This document shows positions 46,813 to 57,875 of a stretch of DNA of 64,000 nucleotides, piece after piece. The position numbers and the translations under genes are program-made. The notes beneath the pieces were generated by a model. That model saw nothing but the letters and a program-made list of their open reading frames with translations, ran no database searches and was not told the origin of the DNA. This stretch comes from Hypoxylon rubiginosum (lineage: Eukaryota; Ascomycota; Sordariomycetes; Xylariales; Hypoxylaceae): contig CADCXA010000034.1 in NCBI GenBank assembly GCA_902806565.1, positions 744,001-808,000 on the forward strand, given 5' to 3'. How positions within the stretch are numbered: the stretch's first letter is position 1; the number at the start of each line of letters is the position of its first letter.

Positions 46813-47921
46813 GGGGGAATCAAGGGAAGCAATTTTCATAGAAAAGCCGCGAGAGCTGAATATATTCTTCAGCTAGGTGGCGAGATTCCAAAAAAGCAAA
46901 CATGCCAACGCTCGAAGAGTCTGAATGCGATGAATACGGGGGAGGGACGTGGGCGAAACGGATGTCCACCCCCCCCTGGTCGGGGGACTTTTACAAAAAG
47001 CCCCAACCCATTGGCCCCCTGTTTACGATGGCGCTCAGAGCCCCGGGGGGATGAACAGGTTCAGCAGAGTGCCGGGACCCCGTAGCGTTCTCATCTTCTC
47101 CATTCTGCACGGGAATGACATGCTTGCAGCGGGAAGGGAGGAGACAAACCCACGTGGGAGAGAGTCGAGTTGCTTCGGTCCGCAACTGTCCGGGGGGATA
47201 CTTGCGTGTAAGCTGAAGATTGGCGAGATTAAGCAAGTGGGTATCATTTTCCTCTCTCAGCTCTCCAGGAATCCTTGGAAAAACTACTTTGTAGCCGTGC
47301 TTTTATTATGTAAATTCTGCTTTCTGGTAACATTAGATACGGACGGACAGTTAAGAAGAGATTGCTCGAACCGAAACAGGTAGGATAACGCGACTTTGCC
47401 CCCCTTAGAAACCGTATGACCTTATGCAACGGCTTTCCATCTCCAACGCACAAGGTCGTTGGGTAATATGCACTTTCTGCTTTGTAATCAATCATCCGAT
47501 GGTGCCGCCGTTTAAATTGTCTTGTTCGGGACGTTGGTGTTGACTCTGGTGCAGAAATAGGAGAAGTTGGCAAGGTCCGTTAAGAGGAGAGAGGTCCACT
47601 ACTAAGGAGATAAGGAGGCGAGTGGTAACTTGTTCTATCCTAAAATGTTACCAAGTCACAAGTCACAAGCTAGACATGAGCTTAGACCACCCCCGGAAAA
47701 GATGTGTAACAGCTCTCATTCTAGCAATTCCGTAAAACGCCCGGGAATGTTGTGTATCGAACCTCGCTATCCCACGCGAACCGTTGCAAGAAAGCCAGGA
47801 TAGCTCGCAATTTGCTTCCGTTCACAATATCGGTAGCAACGCACATGACGGGGACAGGACACTATACGCTGCACTTGCGAGTCCGTCCAACGTCCAATAA
47901 TAAACGCCTGCGCCGCGCCTG

Positions 47922-49583
47922 ATGCACCTTCGGCCTCTACTCTGTTGGGCTAGCATTCCCGCCAGAGCACCAACAGCCATTGCCACCCGTAGGGCCGGCG
48001 GCCTAACACGCTGCTGTGCGGGAGCTGCTCTGAGCCCTCACCAACGCTTACTGTTGTTTTCGCAACGGGGGCGACGAGCTTTTACCTGCTCATCAGCCAT
48101 GGCTGCCACATCTACTACGCCTACCAAAAGCCAGACCCCTCAGTTCTCGCCTGGCGTCGACGAGCCGGCCTTGACGCGGGCGCTGGAGCCGCTGCTGGCA
48201 TCAGCAGAGCTTGGCGGACGATGGGCGTTGGTTCCCGGCGGCGAGGGTCTGGAAAGGAGCTTCAAGTTCAAGACGTTTGCGAAGACTTGGGTGAGTAGTG
48301 ACCTAATTCAGCAACCACCCTCCCAAAAATCCTCCATTTTTTCCTAGCGTTCGTGTCTGGCCCCTTTGCTTTCTACGGTGTGTGGCACTTGCTCTATTCT
48401 ATTTGGTGGCGTCTACCACCCACCCAAGAATCCTCCTTCAGCGGAGCTGCTCTTGCATCATGCAAAACGTGCGACGGATAGAGCTGAGGAAGAGATAAGA
48501 TCTACCAGTGGACTGAGCCTGGATAATCCGCTGAACGGCACGGCCATTAAGCGATGGCTACATTGAAACCCTTCGGGTTTCCCAGCTGGTGTTGATATGT
48601 CTACCTCAGGGGCGTTAGCAGCCCATCACAGATACAGGAGCCGACAACTTGGTGTTGAGGAGCATATCACATCTTGTCAAGATCCAAATTTTCGATCTCA
48701 TGATTCAAGAAGATGCGGCACAGCCAACCACGCAGTGCCAGCGCTATTCGCGAGAGAGGGCAACGCTCTTCCTGCCGACACTCACGAAATTTCCTATTCG
48801 CCAGCCTCACTCTACTCCATATACGAATACGGCTATCAGGATGGGTTTTCGGTGACCGTGTACTGGATGAACGGTATCGTACGGTCTGCGCACTATCGCA
48901 CTGTCTGACCGAAAGGAATGGTTACAATCGCATCATGAAGTCATTCTAGAAACATTCCACTCCCCCCAAAAGGAGCCAATGCGAGGACGGATGTGCTAAC
49001 CATAATGATCTTATAGGATTTCATGACTGCAGTTTCACTGCAGTGTAAACTGAAGAATCACCACCCAGAGTGGTCCAACGTAAGGCATACTCCATACCCC
49101 TTTTCCTTTAGCAATAAAACCCACACCACGCACACTTCCTAGTCAGCATCGTCTCAAAAAAGCAAGCTTTAGAAACATGTATGAGCCCTCCGATCACGAA
49201 TCGCCGTCGTTTACTTCACGCAAAGACGGAGAGAAAATCGTTCGGTAGACGTGCTACCCAACGCGCCTTACTTGTTCTAGATTCCTATCATGATCACATG
49301 GCCGTCCCGTCTTGCTGACTGATGATGATATGTCTCACAAATGCTGACTCATATAACTAACCTCAACGCATAGGTCTATAATACGACGTACATCCGGTGG
49401 ACAACGCATAACCCGAAAGGCCTCTCCGCTAAGGACGTCGAGCTGGCCGCTATCTGTGACAACCTCGCCAAAGGCTTTGGTGAGATCGCGGAGGAGGCCG
49501 GTAGTGGCGATAGTGGTGCGCTGAAGCAGGTGGCCGATAGGGCAGTCGCGAACGCTGGCGACTGTTGCACGCCTAAGAAATAA
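47922..49583 (+). CDS. Pterin-4a-carbinolamine dehydratase (PCD/DCoH family)
   Basis: Dehydrates 4a-hydroxytetrahydropterin, regenerating the pterin cofactor of aromatic amino acid hydroxylases. Exons 47922-48290, 49017-49079 and 49374-49583 give 213 residues. The active-site region LKNHHPEWSNVYN...YIRWTTHNPKGLSAKDVEL is complete, with the His-His pair, Trp/Tyr and the Asp. The frame opens at ATG 47922 with ~59 residues that are Arg/Ala-rich and almost free of acidic residues, ending RRAFTCSSA before a second Met (48099, MAATSTTP), which would give a 154-residue form. The longer form looks like a mitochondrial leader; the shorter would be cytosolic. Intron 1 (726 nt) and intron 2 (294 nt) are much longer than usual here. 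The exon-2 junction (TTW|DFMTAVSL) is well supported. Confidence 0.88.
48565..48581. other. Hairpin GAAACCC-TTC-GGGTTTC inside PCD intron 1
   Basis: Perfect 7-bp stem with a 3-nt loop, followed by CCCAGCTGGT. It lies in the 726-nt intron of the dehydratase gene. Confidence 0.85.
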
Positions 49584-50662
49584 GAGGGGGTATGCGGCTC
49601 TTAGATATGATGCTATATCTACCTGCCCACCTACCTACGGTACCTAAGAGATGCCCAAGGTAAAAAACCCCCCATAGCAAGGTCGATACAAACAGCAGCA
49701 GAGTACTTCCACCCCGACGTTGTCCCGGCAGAGAACTTCTACACAGAGCCATGTTTCAACGAGGAATGGATATATCACACTTACACTTCCTTTTGCTCAT
49801 GCAACTTAGCATATGCCCAGCTCAACTTGGATCATGATCTCGACCAATTCTAAACTGATCCAGTCCCCAGACAGGCATTAATGATCACGTCAAATCAGCT
49901 TGACTGTCGGACATGATCACCCAGCCGAGGACAAGTAACGAGGCACACATATTATTAAGTTTTAGATCCAGCACCCAGCTCGACTTAGACTTCGAATATA
50001 TAGCTTCATACAACGTCGGCTAGTGCATTCTAGCATCAAATGTGACGTTAGCAAGTTGTCAAAGTCGCCAGCTGCCAGTGTTTCCTCGTCTTGAGCGACA
50101 TGCTCCTTGTACCACGCAAACCATACGCAAAGGAGGACCATACGGGGGGCAGGGAAATGATTAAGGCCGTTGCCCAAGTGGAACTTCTCTCGCCTTGAAC
50201 CCTTCGCTCGAATTGTCGATTTCTACTTCTTTCACCTCGCAGCTTTTTATTCACTATAGCCAGCAGATGTCAACTAGGTAAGCAAAGCGGCTCATTAAAT
50301 CACTCGCGCATATTCACGGCTTCATATATACAGACTCAATTTGACGGGGATTGCTTCAGGTTGCTTCGGATCCAATGAAGGACTCTAAGCTTATTATTAA
50401 TCTATTGCTATTTCTTTTCATCATTACAAGGTATTAAGTCGGCACAGCCCAAGTCTATGGAGGTAAACGATCGACACAAATCGTAGCAAGTCGCTGTCTA
50501 GGTATTGTGGCGCCTGCGCAATTGGACCACTTCTCCCTCCTCAGTGACCAGCATTTCTGATAGTCAGGAGCAAGTATTTGGGACCCGGCAGGATATCACT
50601 TCCATGGATAATCCGCTTTAACGTCCGGGTCGGTGTCCTATTGCGAGTCTATATCGTGCTCT
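49584..50662. other. Intergenic between convergent PCD and ERG25
   Basis: 1.08 kb of 3' flanking DNA; no credible gene. Confidence 0.55.
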
Positions 50663-51756
50663 CTATTGAGCCTTCTTGGCCTTGAGGGCCTTGAGCTTCC
50701 TGTCTCGGCGGCGCTTGGCAGCCTCGGGACCAGATTCGGTGTCTAGCATCCAGTCCCACCAGGTAAAGCTGGACGAGTAGTTGCCGATGAATTTCTCGTG
50801 GTGTACATCGTGGTGGTGAGCACCGGCCCAGAAGGGCAGGACATGCCTCAAGCTCCAGGGGAAGTCGTATCCGCTGTGAGAATCGATAGCCTGGAATAAA
50901 CGGCCAATAATCCATATGTACATAGTGAAGAGGTGAAGTTCGCCAGTCAAAGAAGCCCATAGGATGGGGCTTCCGACAGATCCTAGAGCGAGAAGCATGG
51001 TTTCGATCGGCGAAGCGTACTCGGCAGCGAGTCCGAAAGGCGCAGAATAGGTGTGATGAAGTTTGTGGATCATCCTGTATAGGGGGCCGTAGTGCAGAGC
51101 CCGGTGGAGCCAGTAGTGCCACGCGTCTTCCATGACGAAGAAGACGGCAATCTGCAAGGCCATTGTCTGGATCTTGGGGAAGGGAACACCGAAGTTCATA
51201 CCGAAATAGGTGGCGATGGGGTGGAAGAGCCAGATCTGAGGCAATTCGACGGTGACGTGGCTAAGAAGCACCAGGGACGCGCACTCCCATTGCTCCTTCC
51301 AAGTAGGGATCTTCTGGTTTTGAATCTTGTATCTGTTGAAGTAGGGAATACGGTCGAGGACCATATAGGGGATACACCGGCCGAAGTAGACGATCTCGTG
51401 CATCATGAAGCTCATTATTCCCGTCGCTAGCGTATCGTTCTGCATCCACAAATACCAGGCCTAGGGGGATAATTGAGTCAGCTGCTGGATGGTACCTTGG
51501 CGAGATGGGTATTGAGGGGAAGAACTAACAGCCCAAAGACGCTCCAGGACATTGAGCTGGACATTGTATTTGGAAACTTCCTCGAAGACGCCTAGGTAGG
51601 TATCGGGATTGGTGAAGGCCCCGGCGAGGGTTGCATTCCTATAAGCAGGTGAGGTTAGTATCGTGGAACGTGATGAATTGGCGCGTATTGGAGGGTGCTG
51701 GTCGATACTGGTTATGTATGCGAGCGGCTTTCTAGAAGAACGTACATGGTGGCCAT
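50663..51756 (-). CDS. ERG25: C-4 methylsterol oxidase ERG25
   Basis: Di-iron sterol C4-methyl oxidase of ergosterol synthesis in the ER membrane, 305 residues. Three exons on the minus strand: 51756-51746 (11 nt), 51638-51530 and 51460-50663. The tiny first exon gives [12 protein letters not shown]. The three histidine clusters of the fatty-acid hydroxylase superfamily are present: HYWLHR near residues 154-159, HKLHH near 170-174 and HHHDVHH near 253-259. Hydrophobic segments surround them, and the Lys-rich C-terminus ([10 protein letters not shown]) ends in a KKxx-like ER-retention pattern. The enzyme removes C4 methyls together with Erg26 and Erg27. Regulation by SREBP-like factors is known for the family, but no site is claimed here. 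Confidence 0.96.
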
Positions 51757-52909
51757 GATGAAGGATCACGATCAATGTCGACTAACACAATCCTTCCTTC
51801 AGAATGAGGGAACGTCCCGAGGTAACAATTCTATAGGGAGAGGAGCTGTACCGGACACTAAAAGAAGGAAGTGAAAAAGTCGAGAAGGCGACGAGTATTT
51901 GTTTGGAGTTCGAAAATAAGGGCGGTCACCGGGGAGGCGATAAGGAGTTGACTAGAAGGTATCAGTCCTTTTTAGGGGCCTTGAATCTTGGCCTAGAGCC
52001 CCTGAATTATTTCAATTATTACCGGACGTACGACCAATCAGTCTAAATGCTGCCACAATGAGCCCACTGGAATTTGCTCTTCCCGTTCCGCTCGGTGGTG
52101 GATTGCCAAAAAGTGTGGGGAAGAAAAATGGCAAGGCCGCGAATTGCGTATGGCTGTCGTATTCGTATTCGAAATTTGTTTAGAATTAGTGCCGCAGAAC
52201 CTGCAGCATCAATTTCCTTATCTGGTTTAGATACAACTCACCCAATCTGCTGATGCCGCTAATGTCGGGTGCGAGCTCATCAGATAACTTTATCGGATAA
52301 TCTACGGTTTGCGCTGCCAACTGTCACAGAAACGCGACACACCGGCAGACCAGTCACGTCACCTGATTAATTATTGATTACGGCCGTTCTTGAGTTTTGC
52401 CTCTTACCTAACCCAAATCACCAAAAAATCAAGTCTTTGTCACTTCATATGTGACCTTACCCTATCTAGACTAGGTGGATCAAAGAGCTACCAATGACAG
52501 TTTAGAGCTGTAGACCACAACTACGGAAAGCTTCAATATTTTTTCTCCTCGCCGACGTTTTTGTGACCTCATCCAATAAATAAATCAACTCTTTTGAGTA
52601 AACATCGATCGACTAAGAAACATTCGACTGCGGAATTATCCACGTTCCCCTGTACTGCACCGCAACCGCAGCCTCCCATCGTTTCATCATAGCTTTTACG
52701 GGGACTCAAGGTTGGTCGAGAAAAGTCATATCCCAAGCCTTGCCACCGTGGAAAAGCCTCCATTTTGGATACCTGGATACCTAGGCAATAGCTGGGTCTT
52801 GTTACCCGCCATGACATGACTTGGAGAAATCACAATGATCGATAACCCCTCCGAATATCGACCCATATGATAATAATCTCATCTCCTGGCTACCCCAGTC
52901 AAAGACAAA
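51757..52909. other. Divergent intergenic region ERG25 / NCA2
   Basis: 1.15 kb between outward-facing start codons, presumably holding both promoters. No gene. Confidence 0.55.
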
Positions 52910-54961
52910 ATGTCTTTGGTAGCTGAGTAAGTTTAACGTCCCTTCTTTTTTTTCTCTTTCAGGAATAGCAAAGTGGCTTAAACATCATCCAGTCAACTAC
53001 GGCGGTTAGACGCACAACTGGATCGTATCCCGTTTAGTCACCTGACCAGCTATGACGCCACGCAAGCTCCCATAGACTTGGACAGTCCTCGCGTGAAGGA
53101 CTTGTTGAGGACCATCAAGTCCTTATCAACAACTTCAGGATCGCAAACTGTCCTCCCAGCATGGCAGCTCCACCTTCTCTTGTCACAATCAAACCTATTT
53201 CCAGAAACTCCTGAGGATGCTTCAACGAGTCAGTATGAAGCAGAACTTGAGTGGAGACTGGTTAGCAAAGCCACTGTCCAGACATATGGCATCATCCTAG
53301 ATACGCTGCTGGACCAGATCATCCCGTTAAGCGATCATATCTGGTATTGGGACGATGTTTTGTCTTCCCCGACGTATAGCAGTCTATACATGGTGCAAAC
53401 CTCTCCTATTCGGCTGTGGGCTTGGTCTAGGGAAATTTACCACGACAGCAAGGCTAGATTACAACAATACACAAGCGGTGGCGCTTCAATCACTGGCGTT
53501 GAATCTGAGTTTAACGCAGGGTCCGTCCAAGCCGGTCTTTCTCAGCGATGGAGCAGATTCTACGGCATTGTGAGGGCAACCATCCGAGAAAGGTCCCTCA
53601 TCAATCTACAACAGACGATTATGTCCCCTGTTGCCATCTGCCAGTCTGAGGCCCGAAAAAAGCAAGCCAATCTGAAGAGACTCAGAGAAATGACCTCGAG
53701 TGGTCTTGGCGTCTTAATCGACGAAGGCCTTGTCTTCAGCGGTAATGGTAGTGACGATGGCAAGAGTGACATAATCATGTCGGCCAACCAAGAATGGAAA
53801 GGCGTCGTGGAGCGAAGTGTTGCCCTAATGGACATGGTACTTAAGGATGTTCTAACATTGGACGTTGGGGTTGCCGACTTCGAAGATAGGGTCTTCGCAG
53901 GTGTCGACGAGGACCCCGAGCTGTCGATCCAGGCTGAAGAGGACGAATCGAGCCGTCCGATGGTCGTGGCTAGACGGCTTATAGACCTGCTGGAAGTTCA
54001 ACTGCCGGATCACTTAGAAGCAGCGGAAAAGCTAGTAGTGAAAAATGGACGACCTTCGAGACTCGTCAGATATTGGCTACCCGTCACAGTGCTTTTATTC
54101 TCATCGACGACGATCCTCCGAATACTTGTCAACAGAAAGGAGGCAATTCTAAATTGGATCAGGGACCTCGGGGCAACTTCGCGCGACTTTTGGTTCAACT
54201 GGGTTGTTGATCCCGTTCGAAAAGTCATAGGTACCATACGCCACGACTCGAACAGCGAAATTGCTATCATGAGCCGAGACAGCCTCAAGGCCGATAGAGA
54301 GAGCTTGGAGCGTATGGTGGTCGACTTTGCTCTCGATAAGCCAAATGCCGCAACCGGAGAATCATCGGTATCAGAGTCACAGGTCGCCGAAATCAGGGCC
54401 AAGGTTAGGGAGGGTGACGTGACGCCGATTCTTCGTGCTTACGAGAAGGACTTGCGCAACCCTCTGAGGGGCACGGTCCGAGGCGACTTGGTGCGGACGC
54501 TACTCATCCAAGTGCAGAAGACAAAGGTGGATATAGAAGTTGCTATGAGCGGTATCGACTCTCTCCTGAAGAGCCAAGAACTTGTGTTTGGCTTCGTAGG
54601 ATTAACGCCTGGCATTCTCGTGTCGATCGGCGTAATACAGTACCTACGTGGCGTACTCGGAGGGAGAAAGGGGTTCCGCGAGAACCGCAGAGCCGGCAAA
54701 TGTGTCCGAGTTCTACGCAATATCGACCGCATATTATCGGAAGCCACGCCGTCGCCAAACAATCTCTTGTCTTACAAGGATCACGGTCTACTGGTATGCG
54801 AAGTGCATGTCCTCCGTCAGCTGGCACATGGCCTTCTCCCGGCGGATGTTAAGAAGGACTTCTTGGAAGACCTCGATGACCTTGCTAACCTCAAGGGCAT
54901 ACAGTCACAGACACGAGCTCTTGACAGATTACGATGGGCGTATTCCAAGTGGTTGAGATAG
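52910..54961 (+). CDS. NCA2: NCA2 family mitochondrial protein
   Basis: Predicted 661 residues. Exon 1 is 17 nt (52910-52926, MSLVA), then 52993-54961. The split codon GA|T yields ...VADQLRRLDAQLDRIPFSHLTSYDATQAPIDLDSPRVKDLLR in pieces, a block I recall from Nca2. In yeast Nca2 with Nca3 controls expression of mitochondrial ATP synthase subunits 6 and 8 and sits in a mitochondrial membrane. Two hydrophobic segments are visible, near residues 362-384 (YWLPVTVLLFSSTTILRIL) and 535-557 (FGFVGLTPGILVSIGVIQYL). The C-terminal part includes GLLVCEVHVLRQLAHGLLP, characteristic of the family. No internal intron occurs in the long second exon. Confidence 0.92.
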
Positions 54962-56348
54962 TCACATGGTCTTACCTAAGGTGCAGGTTGAGATCGTCTA
55001 GCTAATACTGTATATAATATAATACTGTATAGCAAAGCGAGACTTGGGCGTCATGTCTGTCAGAGGTTGGATTTGTATGCTTGAGCTGGACACACTTTAT
55101 GCGGGATCCCTTTGTCGGCATAGCGATTAGGTAGCATAAACCATAGCCCTGTGACTGTATTGACTGTATCAAATAAACTGTGGCAATACCCAAGACATGA
55201 TACCTACCTCTGTCTAGTGTTCGGTGGAAAAAGAAGCGCCCGTTTTATACCGTGTTACCTAGTAGCTTATTCATCTAGCGTAAGGGGCTGGTTTGATAAA
55301 TGACAAACCCCTTTTTTTTATCCTGATAAGGCAGCTGTGGAGTCGTGATAAAGTCGAGTCTAACCATTGAATGATAAGGTATTCGGACGTGGCTAATAGC
55401 TAGTGATAGGTACAGTGGACTTGTCCGCTCCACTGGTATTCGTACGCATTCAGAAATCCCACTCATACATATGTACACTACCTGGGCATTCACGCTCGCG
55501 GACCTTACGTAAGACGGTATTCTACGTCTCATCCAACCCCCTGAGAATGTAAGATCATAGGGGTACGTAGCGCTAAAGGTACGAGGATTAGGCGGTGACT
55601 GCTACCACTTTCTAGCCAAAGGCAGCCTGATAGGTACCTGTAGTAGGTACCTGTAGTAGGTACCTGTAGTGTATAATCCCACCAACCTTAGGGGTGAGTT
55701 AGGTACCTATAGTTTACACTGCAGCCGCATTTGCACAGGCCTTCCAAAGTTCAATGCTGCCTCGCTTGGGTCAACAAGTCAACTTAGTGCACACCGTACT
55801 TCTCGTAGCCGTATGCCATGCGCCATGTGCCATGTGCCTATGCCAATGCCTATGCCATAACCGTAATCATTCCAACACCTGACAACTTTATAGCCTACAA
55901 GGTTCACAAGGTTTATTCTTCCATCTTCCGTTTCTATAGAACTTCCACCAACCCGTGCTAGTACAAAGCAAGTTAGACAATTCCTTACTACATAACGCCA
56001 AGGGTGCATGTACTCGTTGTACTTTGCCATTACCAGCCAGACACCTGGACACCAGACAAGCCCAGACTACATATGCTACATATGTACCGTCAACTGGCAA
56101 CCTTGGAAACACATCGCCTAGTACCAATAAACTACCTAACATAGCATTGCCATCCGTTTACTGCCTTTGCTGCCACATCCAACGACTGACGACACGTCTT
56201 ATTTGCATCCTGCAATCTACAACCCCCCGAGAAATAAAGATACCTTTGACAGTCAAGAACGCGCCTCCGCCATAATTACACAACTTCGAACTAAGAGCGA
56301 CTACCCGGTATAATCTTTAAGCCGTCTAGGACGAGCGATTCTGCCAAA
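54962..56348. other. Intergenic, NCA2 to SEC4
   Basis: 1.4 kb with no gene. It contains the 13-bp tandem repeat at 55631-55669 and a GCCATGTGCC-type degenerate repeat near 55807-55857. The last ~300 bp is probably the SEC4 promoter and leader. Confidence 0.55.
55631..55669. repeat. Three exact 13-bp tandem copies TAGGTACCTGTAG
   Basis: Each copy contains the 8-bp palindrome AGGTACCT. The array is followed by TGTATAATCC. It lies ~680 bp upstream of SEC4. Confidence 0.95.
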
Positions 56349-57304
56349 ATGTCGGGCAATCGAAACTACGACTTCCTAGTAGGTCCATCTTCATCTCATA
56401 TCTCCCCCAGAACGCTCGCCATTCCCCGGATCGGTTGACTATTCGATAACCAGTCTCACCAACCTCGTCATGGCCATGTTCCTCTATTCCACGTCCCCCG
56501 GAGAAAGACTGCAGGGATGCCCAGCGTGTGCTAACGGCGCCCCCAATCATGTAGATCAAACTCCTCCTAATCGGCGATTCGGGTGTAGGCAAATCGTGCT
56601 GCCTGCTGCGATTCAGCGAAGATTCGTTCACGCCCTCCTTCATCACGACCATCGGCATCGACTTCAAGATCCGCACGATCGAGCTAGATGGCAAGCGCGT
56701 GAAGCTGCAGATTTGGGATACGGCCGGGCAGGAGCGATTCCGAACTATCACGACGGCTTATTATCGCGGCGCGATGGGCATCCTCTTGGTTTACGACGTC
56801 ACGGACCAAAGATCTTTCGAGAGTAAGATACACACCCCGATCCATTCACAATATTGGGACGAGGATTTCAGAAGCAAATTTGGACATAAGCGAAGAGAGA
56901 CTCGAATGAGCTTAGCGGAATGTCGAGGAGGAGAAGCCATATACTCTGCAATACTTTCAGCTAGTCCACGCTAACTACTAAAAACAGACATCCGGACGTG
57001 GTTCGCAAACGTAGAACAGCACGCCACCGAAGGCGTAAATAAGATCCTCATCGGCAACAAGTGTGACTGGGAAGAAAAGCGTGTCGTGTCCACCGAACAA
57101 GGCGAGGCGCTGGCCAAGGAGCTGGGCATCCCCTTCCTCGAGGTTTCCGCCAAGAGCAACATCAACATCGACAAGGCATTCTACAGCTTAGCCGCCGACA
57201 TCAAGAAGCGCATCATCGACACCTCCAAGACGGAGCCCGCCGCGTCATCCGGCGTCAACGTTGCGCAGGGAGAAGGCAACGGCGGGCTAGGGAAGTGCTG
57301 TTAA
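56349..57304 (+). CDS. SEC4: SEC4-type Rab GTPase (exocytosis)
   Basis: Rab8/Sec4 GTPase of 204 residues for exocytic vesicles at hyphal tips. Exons 56349-56378 ([10 protein letters not shown]), 56555-56822 and 56988-57304. All G-motifs are canonical: P-loop GDSGVGKS, switch [13 protein letters not shown]3 [10 protein letters not shown]4 GNKCDW and G5 EVSAKS, with a C-terminal double-Cys (LGKCC) for geranylgeranylation. The effector region ([10 protein letters not shown]) is of the Sec4/Rab8 type, as in Aspergillus SrgA. It differs from the other Rab in this window at every point where that one is unusual. The last gene to the right converges on it. Confidence 0.95.
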
Positions 57305-57875
57305 AGCTGAGCAACGGACCGGAGAAGAGCAGAGGTGATTCTAGGAGGGGGAAAGACAAGAAGACAGCACGCAGAGCTGGGCCAAAGGGACTGGCAAATT
57401 TTTCTTGTTATCAAGCGAGGTTACTACAAGTAGACCGGGGAGGAGATGGTGGCATAGCTTATGGAGAAACCGAAGAGAACACCCCCCAAGGACCGAAGAT
57501 CGGGAGAGGGAAGTGTATTACCTGGGAAATAAGGGGGAGAGGCAAAGCAGAACAGAGAAGCAGAAGAAAGCGAGTAAGCTTTCTTCACAAGACGCACGCA
57601 CGATAGACATTCATAACAGAGCACGCATGCACAGGAAGAAGGCGGCCGGGAGGTTTGCTAAGTGAGGGCGATACTATATTGGCGGAGTTTGGTTGATATG
57701 GGTCTAATACATTTTCCGGTCGTCACATCTTGCTCTTCTTGTCTGCTTTGCTTGCGTGTTCGTTACGAAAGAGTCTTGATGTCCGTCGGCTTTAGAATGT
57801 ATTCTGCTGCTGTCTTTGATTACATGTCACTTTTAAAAGAGGTTCTAGGGAGTAGGCTGTAAGTTTTGTCTTATT
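57305..57875. other. Intergenic between convergent SEC4 and 503-residue gene
   Basis: 570 bp of 3' flanking DNA; no gene seen. Confidence 0.55.

Larger units (their letters stand above)
40117..47921. other. Gene-poor, microsatellite-rich interval of 7.8 kb
   Basis: No protein of recognised family. The interval contains many simple repeats: (AAT)n and GGGGACT repeats at 41795-41850, (GAA)n at 41936-41965, GGTGCT repeats at 43221-43250, CAGATG-type at 43673-43705, GCCGTG at 44218-44249 and CACACG at 44473-44504. It also holds several CCTAGG-centred palindromes and one inverted repeat (46764-46812). The open frames overlapping these arrays are consequences of triplet or hexamer repeats. The only frame with near-normal amino acid use is at 45416-45889. 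The first ~700 bp probably include the KapC-like promoter and leader. Confidence 0.6.
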
